Below, piece after piece: positions 20,850 through 30,911 of a stretch of DNA of 64,000 nucleotides. Both the position numbers and the translations under genes were made by a program. The notes beneath the pieces are model-generated. The model searched no databases, was not told the DNA's origin, and worked only from the letters and a program-made list of their open reading frames with translations. The DNA is from Ypsolopha sequella (taxonomy: Eukaryota > Arthropoda > Insecta > Lepidoptera > Ypsolophidae): contig OW204012.1 of assembly GCA_934047225.1 (NCBI GenBank), positions 11,222,001-11,286,000 of the forward strand, written 5' to 3'. How positions within the stretch are numbered: position 1 is the stretch's first letter; each line of letters begins with the position of its first letter.

Positions 20850-21008
20850 GTGTCGATTCGGCTTAACACAACTTAACAAATTTGACAGGGCTAAACTTAT
20901 TTTAAGCGTTCTATCTTTGTCTTTTGAATACGGAAAGAAAAAGGCAGAAGGCTCAAATTAAGTTTAGTTCTGTCAAATAGGTTAAATCGTGTTGCGCCGA
21001 ATCGAAAC
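20850..21008. mobile_element. GTGTCGATTCG MITE, copy inside the palindrome
   Basis: Ends GTGTCGATTCGGCTTAACAC and CGCCGAATCGAAAC. The opposite arm of the host palindrome shows the empty site (CTGCCATCGC), giving a likely 4-bp duplication GATG on both sides. Contains the empty TTAA site (TTATTTTAAGCG) that is occupied in 3921-4486. Confidence 0.75.
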
Positions 21009-21566
21009 AGATGGCAGTATACACAATACATGAAAAATAAGGTTTTGTTGAATAACTATTGAGTGGATTTTGAATTTAAGTGTTCTGTTTCGATTCATTA
21101 CAAAAAAACGGCTTTTTCACAATCCGGCTGCAAAACCGCTCTTAAACACATTCAATAAAACCGTTAGGTACAAAAACAACAGATAAAAAAAATAAAAACA
21201 AGAACAACACCAGTTTACGCGTGTTCAGCGCAAATAAAAATCATATGGGACGATGACGCCATCTTTGATTCGCTGGAGCGAGAAGGAGATAGAGCAAATA
21301 TTATTTGGCACTGGTAAGTGGGACGGGGACGGGCAATTGTTTGACAACATTGCGTGTTTATATTTAAATTTAGAACCGAGTCTTCCGCGTTGTAGTTTCT
21401 ACGCCTCGTGGATTTGTGGAAAGTGTGTGGCACGCTTGTGAATCATGATTTTATACGATAACTAGAACATTATCTAGACCAGCGGTTCCTAATCCTAAGC
21501 TGGAAGTGGTTACCCCTGCGGGGGTAATAGAGCTATTCGCCGAGAGTAAACAAAGCTATATCCTTA

Positions 21567-21995
21567 GGCCCACTTGCAGCATGATAGAGAAAAATCCTTA
21601 ACCCTCGGGTTAACTAACCCAAGGGAAGAGTTAACTAACCCGACATTTCATTAGTCCTATTGCACCATGATAATATCGAAGTGGGTTAGTAAACCCGAGC
21701 TAAGCGATTGTTTGACGTTTGATTTTTACCATAAAGTAATTAGTTGCAACCAATGAGGTATAGTATGTATATAATGTCATTGGAAACAACACAATATAAA
21801 TCAAACTGGTAACATTACTTCGCTAACCCGAGTTTAACTCGAGGTGAGAGTCGGGTTAAATTCTGATGACTTTCTCTTAGTTTAACCCTAGTTTAATCCG
21901 AGATTTTGATTGGTGCAAGAGAGCTTTTTCTTAACCCTCTATTTTTTGACTTAACCCGAGTTAAAGTCGAGTTAAGAACATGCTGCAAGTGGGCC
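21567..21995. mobile_element. PIF/Harbinger-type MITE with TTA duplication and motif array
   Basis: TTA/GGCCCACTTGCAGCATG on the left and CATGCTGCAAGTGGGCC/TTA on the right (TTA at 21564-21566 and 21996-21998), 429 bp. The interior is loaded with variants of TTAACCCGAG and its complement, a plausible binding-site array. Confidence 0.75.
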
Positions 21996-22088
21996 TTAGA
22001 GCAAGACACCTATTGTTAATTTCAATTCCAGTCATTGTAAAAATAGGTATTGTTTTAAAGTTTTCAAAATTTGAAAAGCTCCTCCAGC

Positions 22089-22348
22089 CAGTGGCGTGCA
22101 TATATCATTTTTCGGAAAAGCAATCAGAAGGTCAAGTTTGACAATAAAAAAAATACGAAAAAATTTAAATAACACTTTGAAAAAAAAAAGTTTGTATGAA
22201 AATGTTCACTCTAGGAAAAGCAGTGCCTACCCTGGCATCATACAAACTTTTTTTTTCAAAGTGTTATTAAAAATTTTTCATATTTTTTTTATTGTCGTAC
22301 TTGACCTTCTGATTGCTTTTCCGGAAAAAAGTTTTGTGCACGCCACTG
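22089..22348. mobile_element. CAGTGGCGTGCA palindromic MITE 1
   Basis: CAGTGGCGTGCATATATC to GTGCACGCCACTG. The arms AAGCAATCAGAAGGTCAAG and CTTGACCTTCTGATTGCTT pair. The core ACACTTTGAAAAAAA repeats inverted around a centre near 22215. Confidence 0.8.
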
Positions 22349-22397
22349 CCCTGCGGGGGTAATAGAGCTATTCGCCGGGGGTAAACAAAGCTGGAGG

Positions 22398-22641
22398 TAG
22401 TAGCGTGCATAGAACTTTTTTCCGGAAAAGCAATCAGAAGGTCAAGTTTGACAATTATAAAAATTGAAAAATTTAAATAACACCTTGAAAAAATAAAGTT
22501 TGTATGACACCATGGTAGGCACTGCCAACCTTAGAGTGAACATTTTCATACCAACTTTTTTTCAAAGTGTAATTTTTTTTTTTATTGTCAATATTGACCT
22601 TCTGGTTGTTTTTCCGGAAAAAAGTTCTATGCACGCCACTG
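22398..22641. mobile_element. CAGTGGCGTGCA palindromic MITE 2
   Basis: Left end TAGTAGCGTGCATAGAAC, right end GTTCTATGCACGCCACTG. It is flanked on both sides by inverted copies of the same 46-bp host segment (GGGGGTAATAGAGCTATTC), so the array is symmetrical about it. Confidence 0.8.
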
Positions 22642-22690
22642 CCTCCAGCTTTGTTTACCCCCGGCGAATAGCTCTATTACCCCCGCAGGG

Positions 22691-22931
22691 CAGTGGCGTG
22701 CACAGAACTTTTTTCCGGAAAAGCAATCAGAAGGTCAAGTTTGACAATTAAAAAAATAGAAAAATTTAAATAACACTTTGAAAAAATAAAGTTTGTATGA
22801 CACCATGGTAGGCACTGCCAACCTTAGAGTGAACATTTTCATACCAACTTATTTTCAGTGTCATTTAATTTTTTTTTTATTGTCTGACCTTCTGGTTGTT
22901 TTTCCGGAAAAAGGTTCTATGCACGCCACTG
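22691..22931. mobile_element. CAGTGGCGTGCA palindromic MITE 3
   Basis: CAGTGGCGTGCACAGAAC to CTATGCACGCCACTG. The internal segment CACCATGGTAGGCACTGCC is shared with MITE 2 (22507-22525), so 2 and 3 are closer to each other than to 1. Confidence 0.8.
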
Positions 22932-23294
22932 GCTCGAGGAGCCTTCCAAATAATGGACTTTAAAACAATACCTATTTTTACAATGAATGGAATTGAAATT
23001 AGCAATAGGTGTCTTGCTCTAAGAATATAACATTTTTGTGCTAGTTATACAAAAATTAGTTCAGATATAGTTATAATAATCTACAAAACCTTTAATTCTT
23101 ACGTCTCATTAGCTCATAATAATAAAACATGTCGTGGTTTAAGCCCAAAAACAATTTATAAATTAAAATAATAAGATGTTTTTTTACCCCCGTTTTAAGG
23201 AGTGGGTAAAGACACGTATTATTCGGTCGTAAGGGTAACAAGACGGAAAAGGTTGGGAACCGCTGATCCTGACTCATCCTTATCTATTTACTTA

Positions 23295-23372
23295 TTAGAA
23301 AACGCCCGCGACTTCGTCCGCGTGGATTTTGGATATAAATAGCCCGTTGGGAACGCATTTTCGATACAAAAG
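23295..23372 (+). repeat. Fragment of a GCG-ACTTCGTCCGCGTGG retroposon
   Basis: CGCGACTTCGTCCGCGTGG followed by ATATAAATAGCCCG is a 5'-type fragment of a dispersed lepidopteran repeat, related in layout to the start of 703-2190. Confidence 0.5.
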
Positions 23373-23405
23373 TTTACACCCCCGCGTGTCAGCCTCTTAT
23401 GAGGT

Positions 23406-23880
23406 CCACCCATCCATCCATCCATCAGCCTAGTTCATCCACTGCTGGACATAAGCCTTTCCAGGACTTTGCCACTCCCGGCGGTCATCCTGGAAGAATT
23501 GCCCATACTCACACACGCTGGGCAGACGGGTTGGTGAGCGCGGTGCCGGAAACCTCGCACCAGTGACGCCGCTGCCCGTCACCAGTCTGTTCCATTTAAG
23601 GCCCGGCTATTAGGGATGGATATACCGCCATCCATCGGTCCCAGGCATAGTGGGCCTCCTGGTTTTTTGCCTGTGAGCTGCGGGTCTACCGCGTAATTCT
23701 CATTTACATCAACATCAACTTGAGATTGAAATTTGACGTGCGTGCGACGACGCCCGCCTAACATGCCATCTCTTTTGCACGCGTTGAATTTCGCATGCAT
23801 TTGCTTGAAGTTGATACAAATGAGAATTACGCGGTAGAGCCCCGGTCCTCTTACTCTCCCCCGAATTACTTCGAGGGTTT
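23406..23880 (+). repeat. Family A repeat interrupted by a MITE
   Basis: Same order as 15738-16095, but after GCCTGTGAGCTG (ends 23680) 165 bp of foreign sequence intervene before TCCTCTTACTCTCCCC (from 23846). Confidence 0.75.
23681..23845. mobile_element. GGGTCTACCGCGTAATTC MITE, insertion proved by empty sites
   Basis: Ends CGGGTCTACCGCGTAATTCT and AGAATTACGCGGTAGAGCC. Four other family A copies read straight through GAGCTG/TCCTC. A second copy of the MITE is at 30507-30668 in inverse internal orientation. The interior contains TTTTGCACGCGTTGAATTTC. Confidence 0.85.
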
Positions 23881-24254
23881 TTTCTGAAGCTTACTTTTTA
23901 TATTATTAGTATTTAATTACAAAAACTATCTATCAGTACATAAATGTATTTTATACTTTTTATTTATTTTTATAAAAGCCTTTTTGCACACCTGCCTCTG
24001 TAACTTTCTTGTACTTTCTGTCGGGTTGACTGGGAGAAAATGCTTCTAGCATAAAGTCCACCTGTTGTACATTAAACTGTGTTTTGTGCAATAAAGAATT
24101 TAGAAGAAGAAGAAGAAGAACACAATGATATTTTTTCGTCTCATGCATGGCCATTGGAAAAAGAACGCTAATCAACCCCTTATTCGAAAACAGGGATACA
24201 AATATTTTTGAAAAAATAACTTAAGTCAAATTATATTAAATTTGTTTTTTGCTA

Positions 24255-24545
24255 AAAGTGACAAATTCAAATTCAAATAGTTTATTTTGCAAAGCATATA
24301 TACACTTTTTACACGTCAAATTTAATCTAATAAAGAAAATATATGTAATAAAATAATAAATTTACAAGAACTAAATTAAAGGTTTATTTAATTTATGTAG
24401 CAATATATTTACGATTAAAATGATAGGTAAAATATATTTTATACAAAGTAAAATCCAATCAACCGCCCGAACCCATACCGGAGACCCGGCCAGGGACCAG
24501 GAACAAGGTTCAATGATCACCAACCGAGCCCCGAGCACGAATCCA
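24255..24545 (-). repeat. LINE-like 3' region, reversed uninterrupted copy
   Basis: Reverse-complement of the 10870-11415 repeat, from CAAATTCAAATTCAAATAG to GGTTCAATGATCACC, without the internal palindrome. It is therefore the empty-site reference for 10967-11227. Confidence 0.6.
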
Positions 24546-24711
24546 GGCAAGTGTTGTTTTTCTTCGAAACCCTTCAATAGAGATCCATACTGCCAAATTA
24601 TCCCTGTAGATGGCGCATATAGTCGATCCGGCCATGAGAATCTGTCATTTCAGTACATTGTTCTGGTTTTTTCGTAGTTTTTTGTGATTTTCGATTAATT
24701 TCTTGAAATTA

Positions 24712-24789
24712 TGCCTTTGTGTGCCGTACCAGGTTGCTTTAATAATAATGTTAATTTATTTCCGAAAAACCCCGTATCAATATGTAAAT
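24712..24789 (+). pseudogene. THAP-type N-terminal fragment
   Basis: ATG then MPLCAVPGCFNNNVNLFPKN, ending at TGA 26 codons on. 'MPxCAVPGC' is the opening of the THAP zinc-binding domain used by P-element and Kolobok-type transposases and by domesticated host genes. The rest of the domain is gone. Confidence 0.5.
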
Positions 24790-24818
24790 GAATAACAAAA
24801 TAACTATAACAAATATTA

Positions 24819-24986
24819 AAGCCGATTCTGAAGTCTTTAATTTTAAGTATTAATACTGTCAAAACTTAAAATTTTTCAAAGTAATTTAGTTTCTCTGCTT
24901 AATAATTTCAAGGACTATTTTGCAATGAAGAAAATTTACTTTTGACAGCACTAAAACTAAAATTAAAGCCTTTTCAGAATCGGCTT
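24819..24986. mobile_element. AAGCCGATTCTGAAG MITE, copy 2
   Basis: TA/AAGCCGATTCTGAAG on the left and CAGAATCGGCTT/TA on the right. The internal CAAGGACTATTTTGCAATG is shared with the other two copies. Confidence 0.75.
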
Positions 24987-24989
24987 TAT

Positions 24990-25620
24990 TATATTTTAAA
25001 AAATGCGAGTTATTGTAGAAAAACAGTAGTAAAACCGGAACACACACAACAAAAAAGTGTCACATAGCCGGACCGTGGTATTTATTGGCAGGACCTATGC
25101 TAGCGACATATGTAATTATAATTAGCTTTGCCTGTTGATGCATATTAAAATATTGCAGCAAGACTTCAAAATCGTGTATTTGAATGTCAGGTCAAAGTCA
25201 CTTTCACTTAAAAACTGGTTTACCTTTGTATTTGTATCGTTGATAACCTTTATAATATAAAAAATCACACAAGAGCGAATCGGGCTCGCAAAATTAGGGT
25301 TCCGTACCAATTACAGTCAAGTAAATAGACCATTTTTTAATGTCTGTTTTTCTTTTTAGCAACTTTACTGTCACTTACAATGTAAAAAACCTGCATATTT
25401 CTGGTAATCTATGGCACAATTATCTATTAACCCATTAAAATGTTGTCTCCATGAACCCAAGAGACCAGGGGCGGAACGGTAATTTCAAGCAAATTTTGAG
25501 CAATATCACTGGACCAAAAAAAAATCATGACATCCGATACAAGTGAAAACTTACTGTCCAAACTTACGTGCCAAAAATCGCCCAACGCGCGTAAAGAAGT
25601 TTTTACTCCAAAAATAATAT
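24990..25620. other. Unassigned AT-rich stretch
   Basis: No element ends can be defined. Contains a GGGTTCCGTACCAATTAC stub (about 25298), a remnant of the GGGTTCCGTA repeat class. Confidence 0.3.
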
Positions 25621-25621
25621 T

Positions 25622-25785
25622 TTTTTCGATGCAAGTGCTCGTAAAGGCCCACTTTTTATGCATCAAAACCGAACAGAAAGTTGATTATTTTGCCCTAGGG
25701 CTTTATAATTATTTATTTTTTTAATTTATTTACAATGGTTGGCTAACCTGCAACCTTTCCTGTGTACCATAAATGTTCAGAGGTA
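25622..25785 (+). mobile_element. TTTTTCAATGCA-family repeat, truncated copy
   Basis: From TTTTTTCGATGCAAGTGCTC to CCTGTGTACCATAAATG; the right-hand module is missing. Confidence 0.6.
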
Positions 25786-25889
25786 GGCAGCTCTTTCAAA
25801 TGATATACATTTTATATTGTGATACAATAAACATGACATAAATATTAATTAAAACTTTTTTTTTGACCTAACTGACCCCCCATTTTAAT

Positions 25890-26582
25890 TAGGGATGCAT
25901 CGATACGCCTTTTTGCCGATATCGATACCGACTCCGGGGTACTAGCATGAACTTGGTATCGACTCGACATCGATTCGATAAATAAAAATGTCTCATTTCA
26001 TTGCAATAAGGGTTATCGTTTAGAATTTATCGATTCTATCTGTCAAACTTATCTAATCAACGCGTACGTGCTCGCATAGCCGATACTCTTATAAAAATAT
26101 CGGCGATTGCGATTCCGATACCAATAACTTAGTGAATTTAAAGTAAAATAAAAATACAAGTTGGGTTTAATATATTTTTTAAATTAATATTAAGAAATTA
26201 CAGACTTGCGATGAGATAATTAGTTATTAAGGGGACCATCCTTGCACTTCGAAATTGACGAAACAACACGCGCGTTTACATTAGTTGCTTGAAGTACTTG
26301 CTTGAAGCGCGAAATTTTAAAAATCAATAATAATTTATTTCCAAACACAAATATATATTAGTTTACATAAGTTGCCTTAGGTAGACACTTTGAATTTTTA
26401 CATTTTACTATAAATAGTATTCTTGTGGCCCCAGACTAAGCAAACTTAACTCGTGGGTACCAACATAAGGATGGACAAATATCGTTGTATCGGCAATAAA
26501 AATATCGCCGATGCTGACATATCAGCAAACCCAAAGTATTGCCGATATATCGGTATCGATATCGGTATCGGATACATCCCTA
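25890..26582. mobile_element. hAT-type MITE with perfect 8-bp duplication
   Basis: TIRs TAGGGATG and CATCCCTA. The octamer ATTTTAAT is present on both sides (25882-25889 and 26583-26590). The subterminal parts consist of ATCGATA / CGATATCGG words. The ORFs inside are repeat shadows. Confidence 0.85.
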
Positions 26583-26599
26583 ATTTTAATCCAAAATAT

Positions 26600-27388
26600 A
26601 TTTTTGACTGGCGATATACACAATGCGCGCGTCATCAAAACCTATTTATGATATTTCAAATTCCCACGCTTTACATATTTCGAGAAAAACTCTGTGACAG
26701 ACAAATAGATGAACACGATTAAGGTTTCGTTTTTCGTTCTAAGGCACGGAACCCTAAAAAACATTTTGCTTACTTGAGTAAACAAAATGTTGTTTCAAAC
26801 AAGTTTACAAAATTTCTTTTGGAACTTTTAATTTCAATTTAAAAAGAAAAGGAAAATCCTTGGAACTTTTAGTAAGAGTGTTGTACAACGAAAAATTGTT
26901 ATTGTTATTTACAGAAATACGCAGCATTCTAATAACAAAAACCGGCCAAGTGCGTGTCGGGCCACGCGCAGTGTAAGGTTCCGTAGTGTCCTTGCACAAT
27001 ATGCGGACTTCTTCTCCAAGTACACTTTATAACTTTGTCAACTAATACAAATCGCGCCAAACTTCTAGTACGCTCGGAAGTTGCTCTTCCCAAGACGGCC
27101 CATACATTTTGTTCCTGCTGATGCGAATCGCCCCGTGTTTAGACTAGGACTAAAAGTTTGGCGCGATCTGTGCTCTTGTAAGCCTACTTAGCTGTGATAG
27201 TTTTTCTTTTAATTTCGTTATGTATCGAAATGTTTATCGGCGTGATTTTTCTTAACACGTTAAAGGACAGAGATTGCCTCCATACAAGTTGTGTTGTGAC
27301 ACATAGGTTTGTATAAAAATCTCGACGCTGCTAGTCGTTCTGGCACAATTCTACAGGGAATCGATGGCGTCATACGGCGTCGTGTTCA
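26600..27388. other. Unassigned DNA with a short AACCGGCCAAGTGCG stub
   Basis: 26940-26985 is a fragment of the AACCGGCCAAGTGCG...GGTTCCGTA repeat. The words GTTTGGCGCGAT / ATCGCGCCAAAC (about 27050 and 27160) form a spaced inverted pair. Nothing coding. Confidence 0.35.
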
Positions 27389-28008
27389 AATGAGAGGTTT
27401 TTTTTTTGAGTATTAAAAAAAAAACATAGTTTCCAAGAACTGTGTAGATGGCGTTGAACTAACTACGTTACTAGGTGCCAAAGCCAAAACGGTTGGAAAA
27501 AAAAAACATTGCGTCACGTCACGTCACATACGCTCGTTGGTTGATGACATGTGTGCTGAGCATATTATGTGCGAATACTTTGTTATGGTCCGTCCAGGTT
27601 TAAAATGTACCATGGCTTGTACTCAATGCGCTTTACGACTTTCATCTTTAGGAAAAAGATGTATGCCTCCATTTTTATACAAATCCACGAGGCACAAACT
27701 TCTCTTCTTTTTCTCTTGGGACATTTTCTTTCTGGCGTAGAAAACTCATAAAAAGACTGCTAAATATTTTTTTCTTTTTCCTTGTTGTTATTATTTATTT
27801 ATTTTCAAAATGTCATTGTGATGTGATGTGACAATGACATTAATTACTTTTTTATGTACGTTTCGTTTTACGATCTCAAAATTACATCCAAGTGCAATAA
27901 TCAAAAAACTATGTGACTTTCCGTTCCTTGCAGTAACTTACTAAGTTCAGCGCCATCTATCCAGCGACTAGGGAAGAGTAAAAAAAAAAGAAAAGAAAAT
28001 CCCTCATT
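27389..28008. mobile_element. AATGAGrG MITE, copy 2 (inverted relative to 3355-3920)
   Basis: Starts AATGAGAGGTTTTTTTTTTG and ends GAAAATCCCTCATT. Colinear with the reverse complement of 3355-3920, apart from small indels around 27690-27720. The two short plus-strand ORFs are repeat shadows. Confidence 0.7.
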
Positions 28009-28120
28009 GGTATATCTAATAGTACGCTATAGGACGCTGTCCAGCGTCTCAGTCCTTCAACGGGTTAACAAGAAAAACAAAGTTAAATTATGCACTTTGC
28101 GCTAAGCGACTGACGTTTAA

Positions 28121-28918
28121 GGCGCTCTTATCCCAGAAGAGTGACTCTCTGTCTTTTTCTTTACGTGTAAGGAGTAAAGAAAATAACCACACTTTGTACT
28201 TTTTCGTTGTTTTTATCGGTTTTTAATAGTAGTTTATGCTACAAGGGCGCAAAGGAATAAATTACGAGGACGATTTAAAACACGAGCGTAGCGAGTGTTT
28301 TAAACGTAACCGAGTAATTTATTGCTTTTACGCCCGTGTATCATACTACATTTTTCAATGCATAGTGTGAGTGAGGAAATGAAAACAAATATAATCTTGT
28401 GAACTTTAAATTATAATTGGCTCAAAAGGACTGTGTCCATAGCCGTTAAACGGTGTAAAAAAAGTATAACGTCTATGGTACACAGGAAAGGCTGCAGGTT
28501 AGCCAACCATAGTAAACAAATAAAAAATATATATATTAAAGCCCTAAAATAATCGACTTTCTGTTCGGTTTTGATGCATAAAAAGTGGGCCTTTACGAGC
28601 ACATGCATTGAAAATTGTTTAAAAATAAGGGATATGTTTATTAAAACCCACTTACGTGGTCGACCAAGAAAATTTAAAGAGCAATATTACCAGATATGTT
28701 TGGTTAATAAAAGAGTGGAATTATGGAAATGGCATGATTTGAAAGGTCTTATTACATGCTGTGTTCGTGAATTATTTCTATCGAGCAAAGGGAAGACCTA
28801 GATAAAGGTTCGAACTATATTGCGTATTTTTTTTGGAAGTTTTAGACGATATTTGAAAGTTCTATTTGACTTTGAAATTACTGATTTTGGGATAAGAGCG
28901 CCATAACCTTAAAATGTT
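28121..28918. mobile_element. TTAA-flanked element with GGCGCTCTTATCCCA ends
   Basis: TTAA (28117-28120)/GGCGCTCTTATCCCA on the left; TGGGATAAGAGCGCCATAACC/TTAA (28919-28922) on the right. The right TIR has six extra bases. The centre is occupied by a TTTTTCAATGCA-family copy. The adjacent ORF portion (HLRGRPRKFKEQYYQ..., about 28645-28800) has no family I recognise. Confidence 0.55.
28225..28613 (-). mobile_element. TTTTTCAATGCA-family repeat, complete reversed copy
   Basis: TAGTAGTTTATGCTAC at the left, AAACACGAGCGTAGCGAG at about 28278, TTTTTCAATGCATAGTGTG at 28352 and TGCATTGAAAA at the right: the exact reverse of 17046-17425. Confidence 0.7.
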
Positions 28919-29164
28919 TGTACCAACCTTTTACTTACAAAACCTGCTTTAACTTAATAGGTCTGCAGCGCAATTTATATAAACAAAAACTAAATAAATG
29001 TTAAATTTTAGTTACTAATTGCTATGCTAATCAAAATACATACTTCGTGCTAATGCGATTTCAACTGTGCCAATTAAACGTATTTTCGTGATAACCTCGA
29101 ATGTTAAATAAAGAAATAGATATTGAGCGAGCATTAAAAATTAGAACAGGCGAAGCGAGGCAGA

Positions 29165-29270
29165 TATTTGAGATCATTGAACCTTGTTTCTGATCACTAG
29201 CCGAGTCCCCAGTATGAATTCGGGCCGTTGATTAAATTTCACCTTTTATGCATGTATACAGAATGTTAAG
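29165..29270 (+). repeat. LINE-like 3' region, fragment
   Basis: ATCATTGAACCTTGTTTC, then AATTCGGGCCGTTGATTAA, as in 10870-11415; truncated after about 100 bp. A smaller scrap with TTCGGGTGGTTGATTAA is at 29736. Confidence 0.5.
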
Positions 29271-29294
29271 AAAAAGTTTCGGAAGCCGAAAATT

Positions 29295-29613
29295 GATGAT
29301 ACCTTCGACCAAAATAAAATAAATGGACGGGCCACAGCGTAAAGATTTTTGAAGCTTGTAAAGTGAGCGCCGGCTCTCACTTCATCTCAGTCGGACTCTG
29401 TTAGAAGAGTGATAAGTATGCTTATTATTAAATGTCATCCAAATAACTGACGAAAAAATGCCTTCTTGTGCATTTCCAAAGTGCAAAAAGCAAAATAAAG
29501 ACTTACAATTAGGTATTGAAGTATATATCCAATTGCTTAGACTCGTTATGAGTGAGGAAACTGTAAAGACAAGGCCCGTCCATTCATTTTATTTTGGTCG
29601 AAGGATGATACTA
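29295..29613. mobile_element. Inverted-repeat element holding a THAP start
   Basis: GATGATACCTTCGACCAAAA (29295) pairs with TTTTGGTCGAAGGATGATAC (29591-29610). The repeat continues as TAAATGGACGGGCC / GGCCCGTCCATTCA. It encloses a plus ORF beginning MPSCAFPKCKKQNKD at 29458, which looks like the first residues of a THAP domain followed by unrelated sequence. Likely a deletion derivative of a THAP-transposase element. Confidence 0.55.
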
Positions 29614-29788
29614 CTCGTCCATACGAACAATGTTTCGTGAAAAAAAATTGTAAGTGTTATAGACTTATAGACAAGTGTAAAATGAAAGCGTTTTGGAGCA
29701 AGATAGATTTCTTCATATATTCATTCATAGTATGAATTCGGGTGGTTGATTAAATTTCACTTTGTATATAGACAGATAGATGTACATT

Positions 29789-30106
29789 ACTCCCAAAGTA
29801 ATAATGCGCATACAAATCTTCGCCACTGTTCGGCAAAGTTCGTAATAAAGCCGATTCTGAAGGCTTTAATTTTAGTTTTAGTGCTGTCAAAACTTGAAAT
29901 TTTCCAAAGTAATTTAACTTCTAACCCTAACAGTTAAGGACTATTTTGCAATGAAGAAAATTTAGTTTTGACAGCACTAAAACTAAAATTAAAGCCTTCA
30001 GAATCGGCTATATTTCCTTACTTTTATACAATCAATAAGGTCACGTGGTACGTCCGGTCGCTCGGCTATAGAAAAGATTTGTATGCGCATTATTACTTTT
30101 GGGAGC
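29789..30106. mobile_element. CTCCCAAAGTAATAATGCGC element with a nested MITE
   Basis: CTCCCAAAGTAATAATGCGC returns as GCGCATTATTACTTTTGGGAG, and ATACAAATCTT pairs too. Between the ends lies the AAGCC MITE 29848-30008. Confidence 0.7.
29848..30008. mobile_element. AAGCCGATTCTGAAG MITE, copy 3
   Basis: TA/AAGCCGATTCTGAAGGC and GCCTTCAGAATCGGC/TA. About 160 bp, the same size as the other copies. Confidence 0.8.
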
Positions 30107-30506
30107 GCTGTATACACATAACGTTGGTATATTTGTTCTAACATTGTATTAGGTAAGGTAAGCCAACACTGGATGCAATATCTCTACATAATCAATTTCA
30201 AACATTATTGTTAGCTCATTACAATTCCTTACACGTTTATATAGCGAAGGCCAGACAATTCCGCCAATCCGCACCAAAAACCAAAACGATATCTTCAAAC
30301 AGTCTAAAATTAAATACCTCTAGCTAGCAGCCAATACAAAAAAAAAACTGTACTACATAGTTTATACGTAAGATCCCTAGAGAAAAGATTAATAAACCAA
30401 ATATATTTTATTCAATACAAGGAGAGTCCGAATTTCTTCAAACGAATCCTAGATAGCCTGGAGTTGGTCAAGCTCTAGGCTCAGGTATAGTCTTAACTCG
30501 AGACCT

Positions 30507-30668
30507 GCGGGTCTACCGCGTAATTCTGATTTGTATCAACTTCAAGCAAATGCAGGTGAAATTCAACGCGTGCAAAAGAGATGGCATGTTAGGCGGGCAT
30601 CGTCGCACGCACGGCAAATTTGTATCTCAAGTTGATGTTGATGAAAATCAGAATTACGCGGTAGACTC
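30507..30668. mobile_element. GGGTCTACCGCGTAATTC MITE, copy 2
   Basis: GCGGGTCTACCGCGTAATTC to GAATTACGCGGTAGAC. The interior is the reverse of 23681-23845 (CAACGCGTGCAAAAGAGATG). A 62-codon ORF inside is a shadow. Confidence 0.75.
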
Positions 30669-30911
30669 GCTGGCGAGAGCTCACTGTCATATCATTGTTG
30701 AAAACCATAGAAATTCCTTTGTTGAAAACTTATTATAGGTACCGACGTAGCTACGTTTTGTAGGTACTTAGGTAAAGTAGGTCGTTGTTCCAAATTCAAT
30801 GTTTTTACGACAGTGCATCTAAACCACAGAACATATTAATAAGACATCTAAACGGATAAAGTAGAACGTTTCCACGCATGACACGAAAACGGATTGATTC
30901 GGAAGCTAAAG

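Larger units (their letters stand above)
17625..21141. mobile_element. TTAA-flanked palindromic element (GAGCGG ends) split by a retrotransposon
   Basis: TTAA at 17621-17624 and 21142-21145. The left end GAGCGGTTTCGCAACCGG is matched by CCGGCTGCAAAACCGCTC on the right. The inner arms pair too: ACACTTAAATTCAAAATTCA (20627) with its complement near 21080, and CATCGCAAAATTTCC with GGAAATTTGGCGATG. Before the BEL/Pao insertion the element was about 630 bp. Confidence 0.75.
21480..23265. mobile_element. hAT-type element, host of several nested MITEs
   Basis: Ends CAGCGGTTCCTAATC and GGTTGGGAACCGCTG. Flanking octamers ATCTAGAC (21472-21479) and ATCCTGAC (23266-23273) agree at six of eight positions, as an aged hAT target duplication would. 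The body is itself palindromic: AGAGCAAGACACCTATTG (about 21997) returns inverted near 23010. No transposase. It contains 21567-21995 and three CAGTGGCG elements. Confidence 0.75.

Noticed and set aside
27537..27740. Conserved short protein MVRPGLKCTMAC... shared with 3552-3734
   Set aside because: Both lie in copies of the same MITE in opposite orientation. The similarity is at DNA level and the reading frames end differently.
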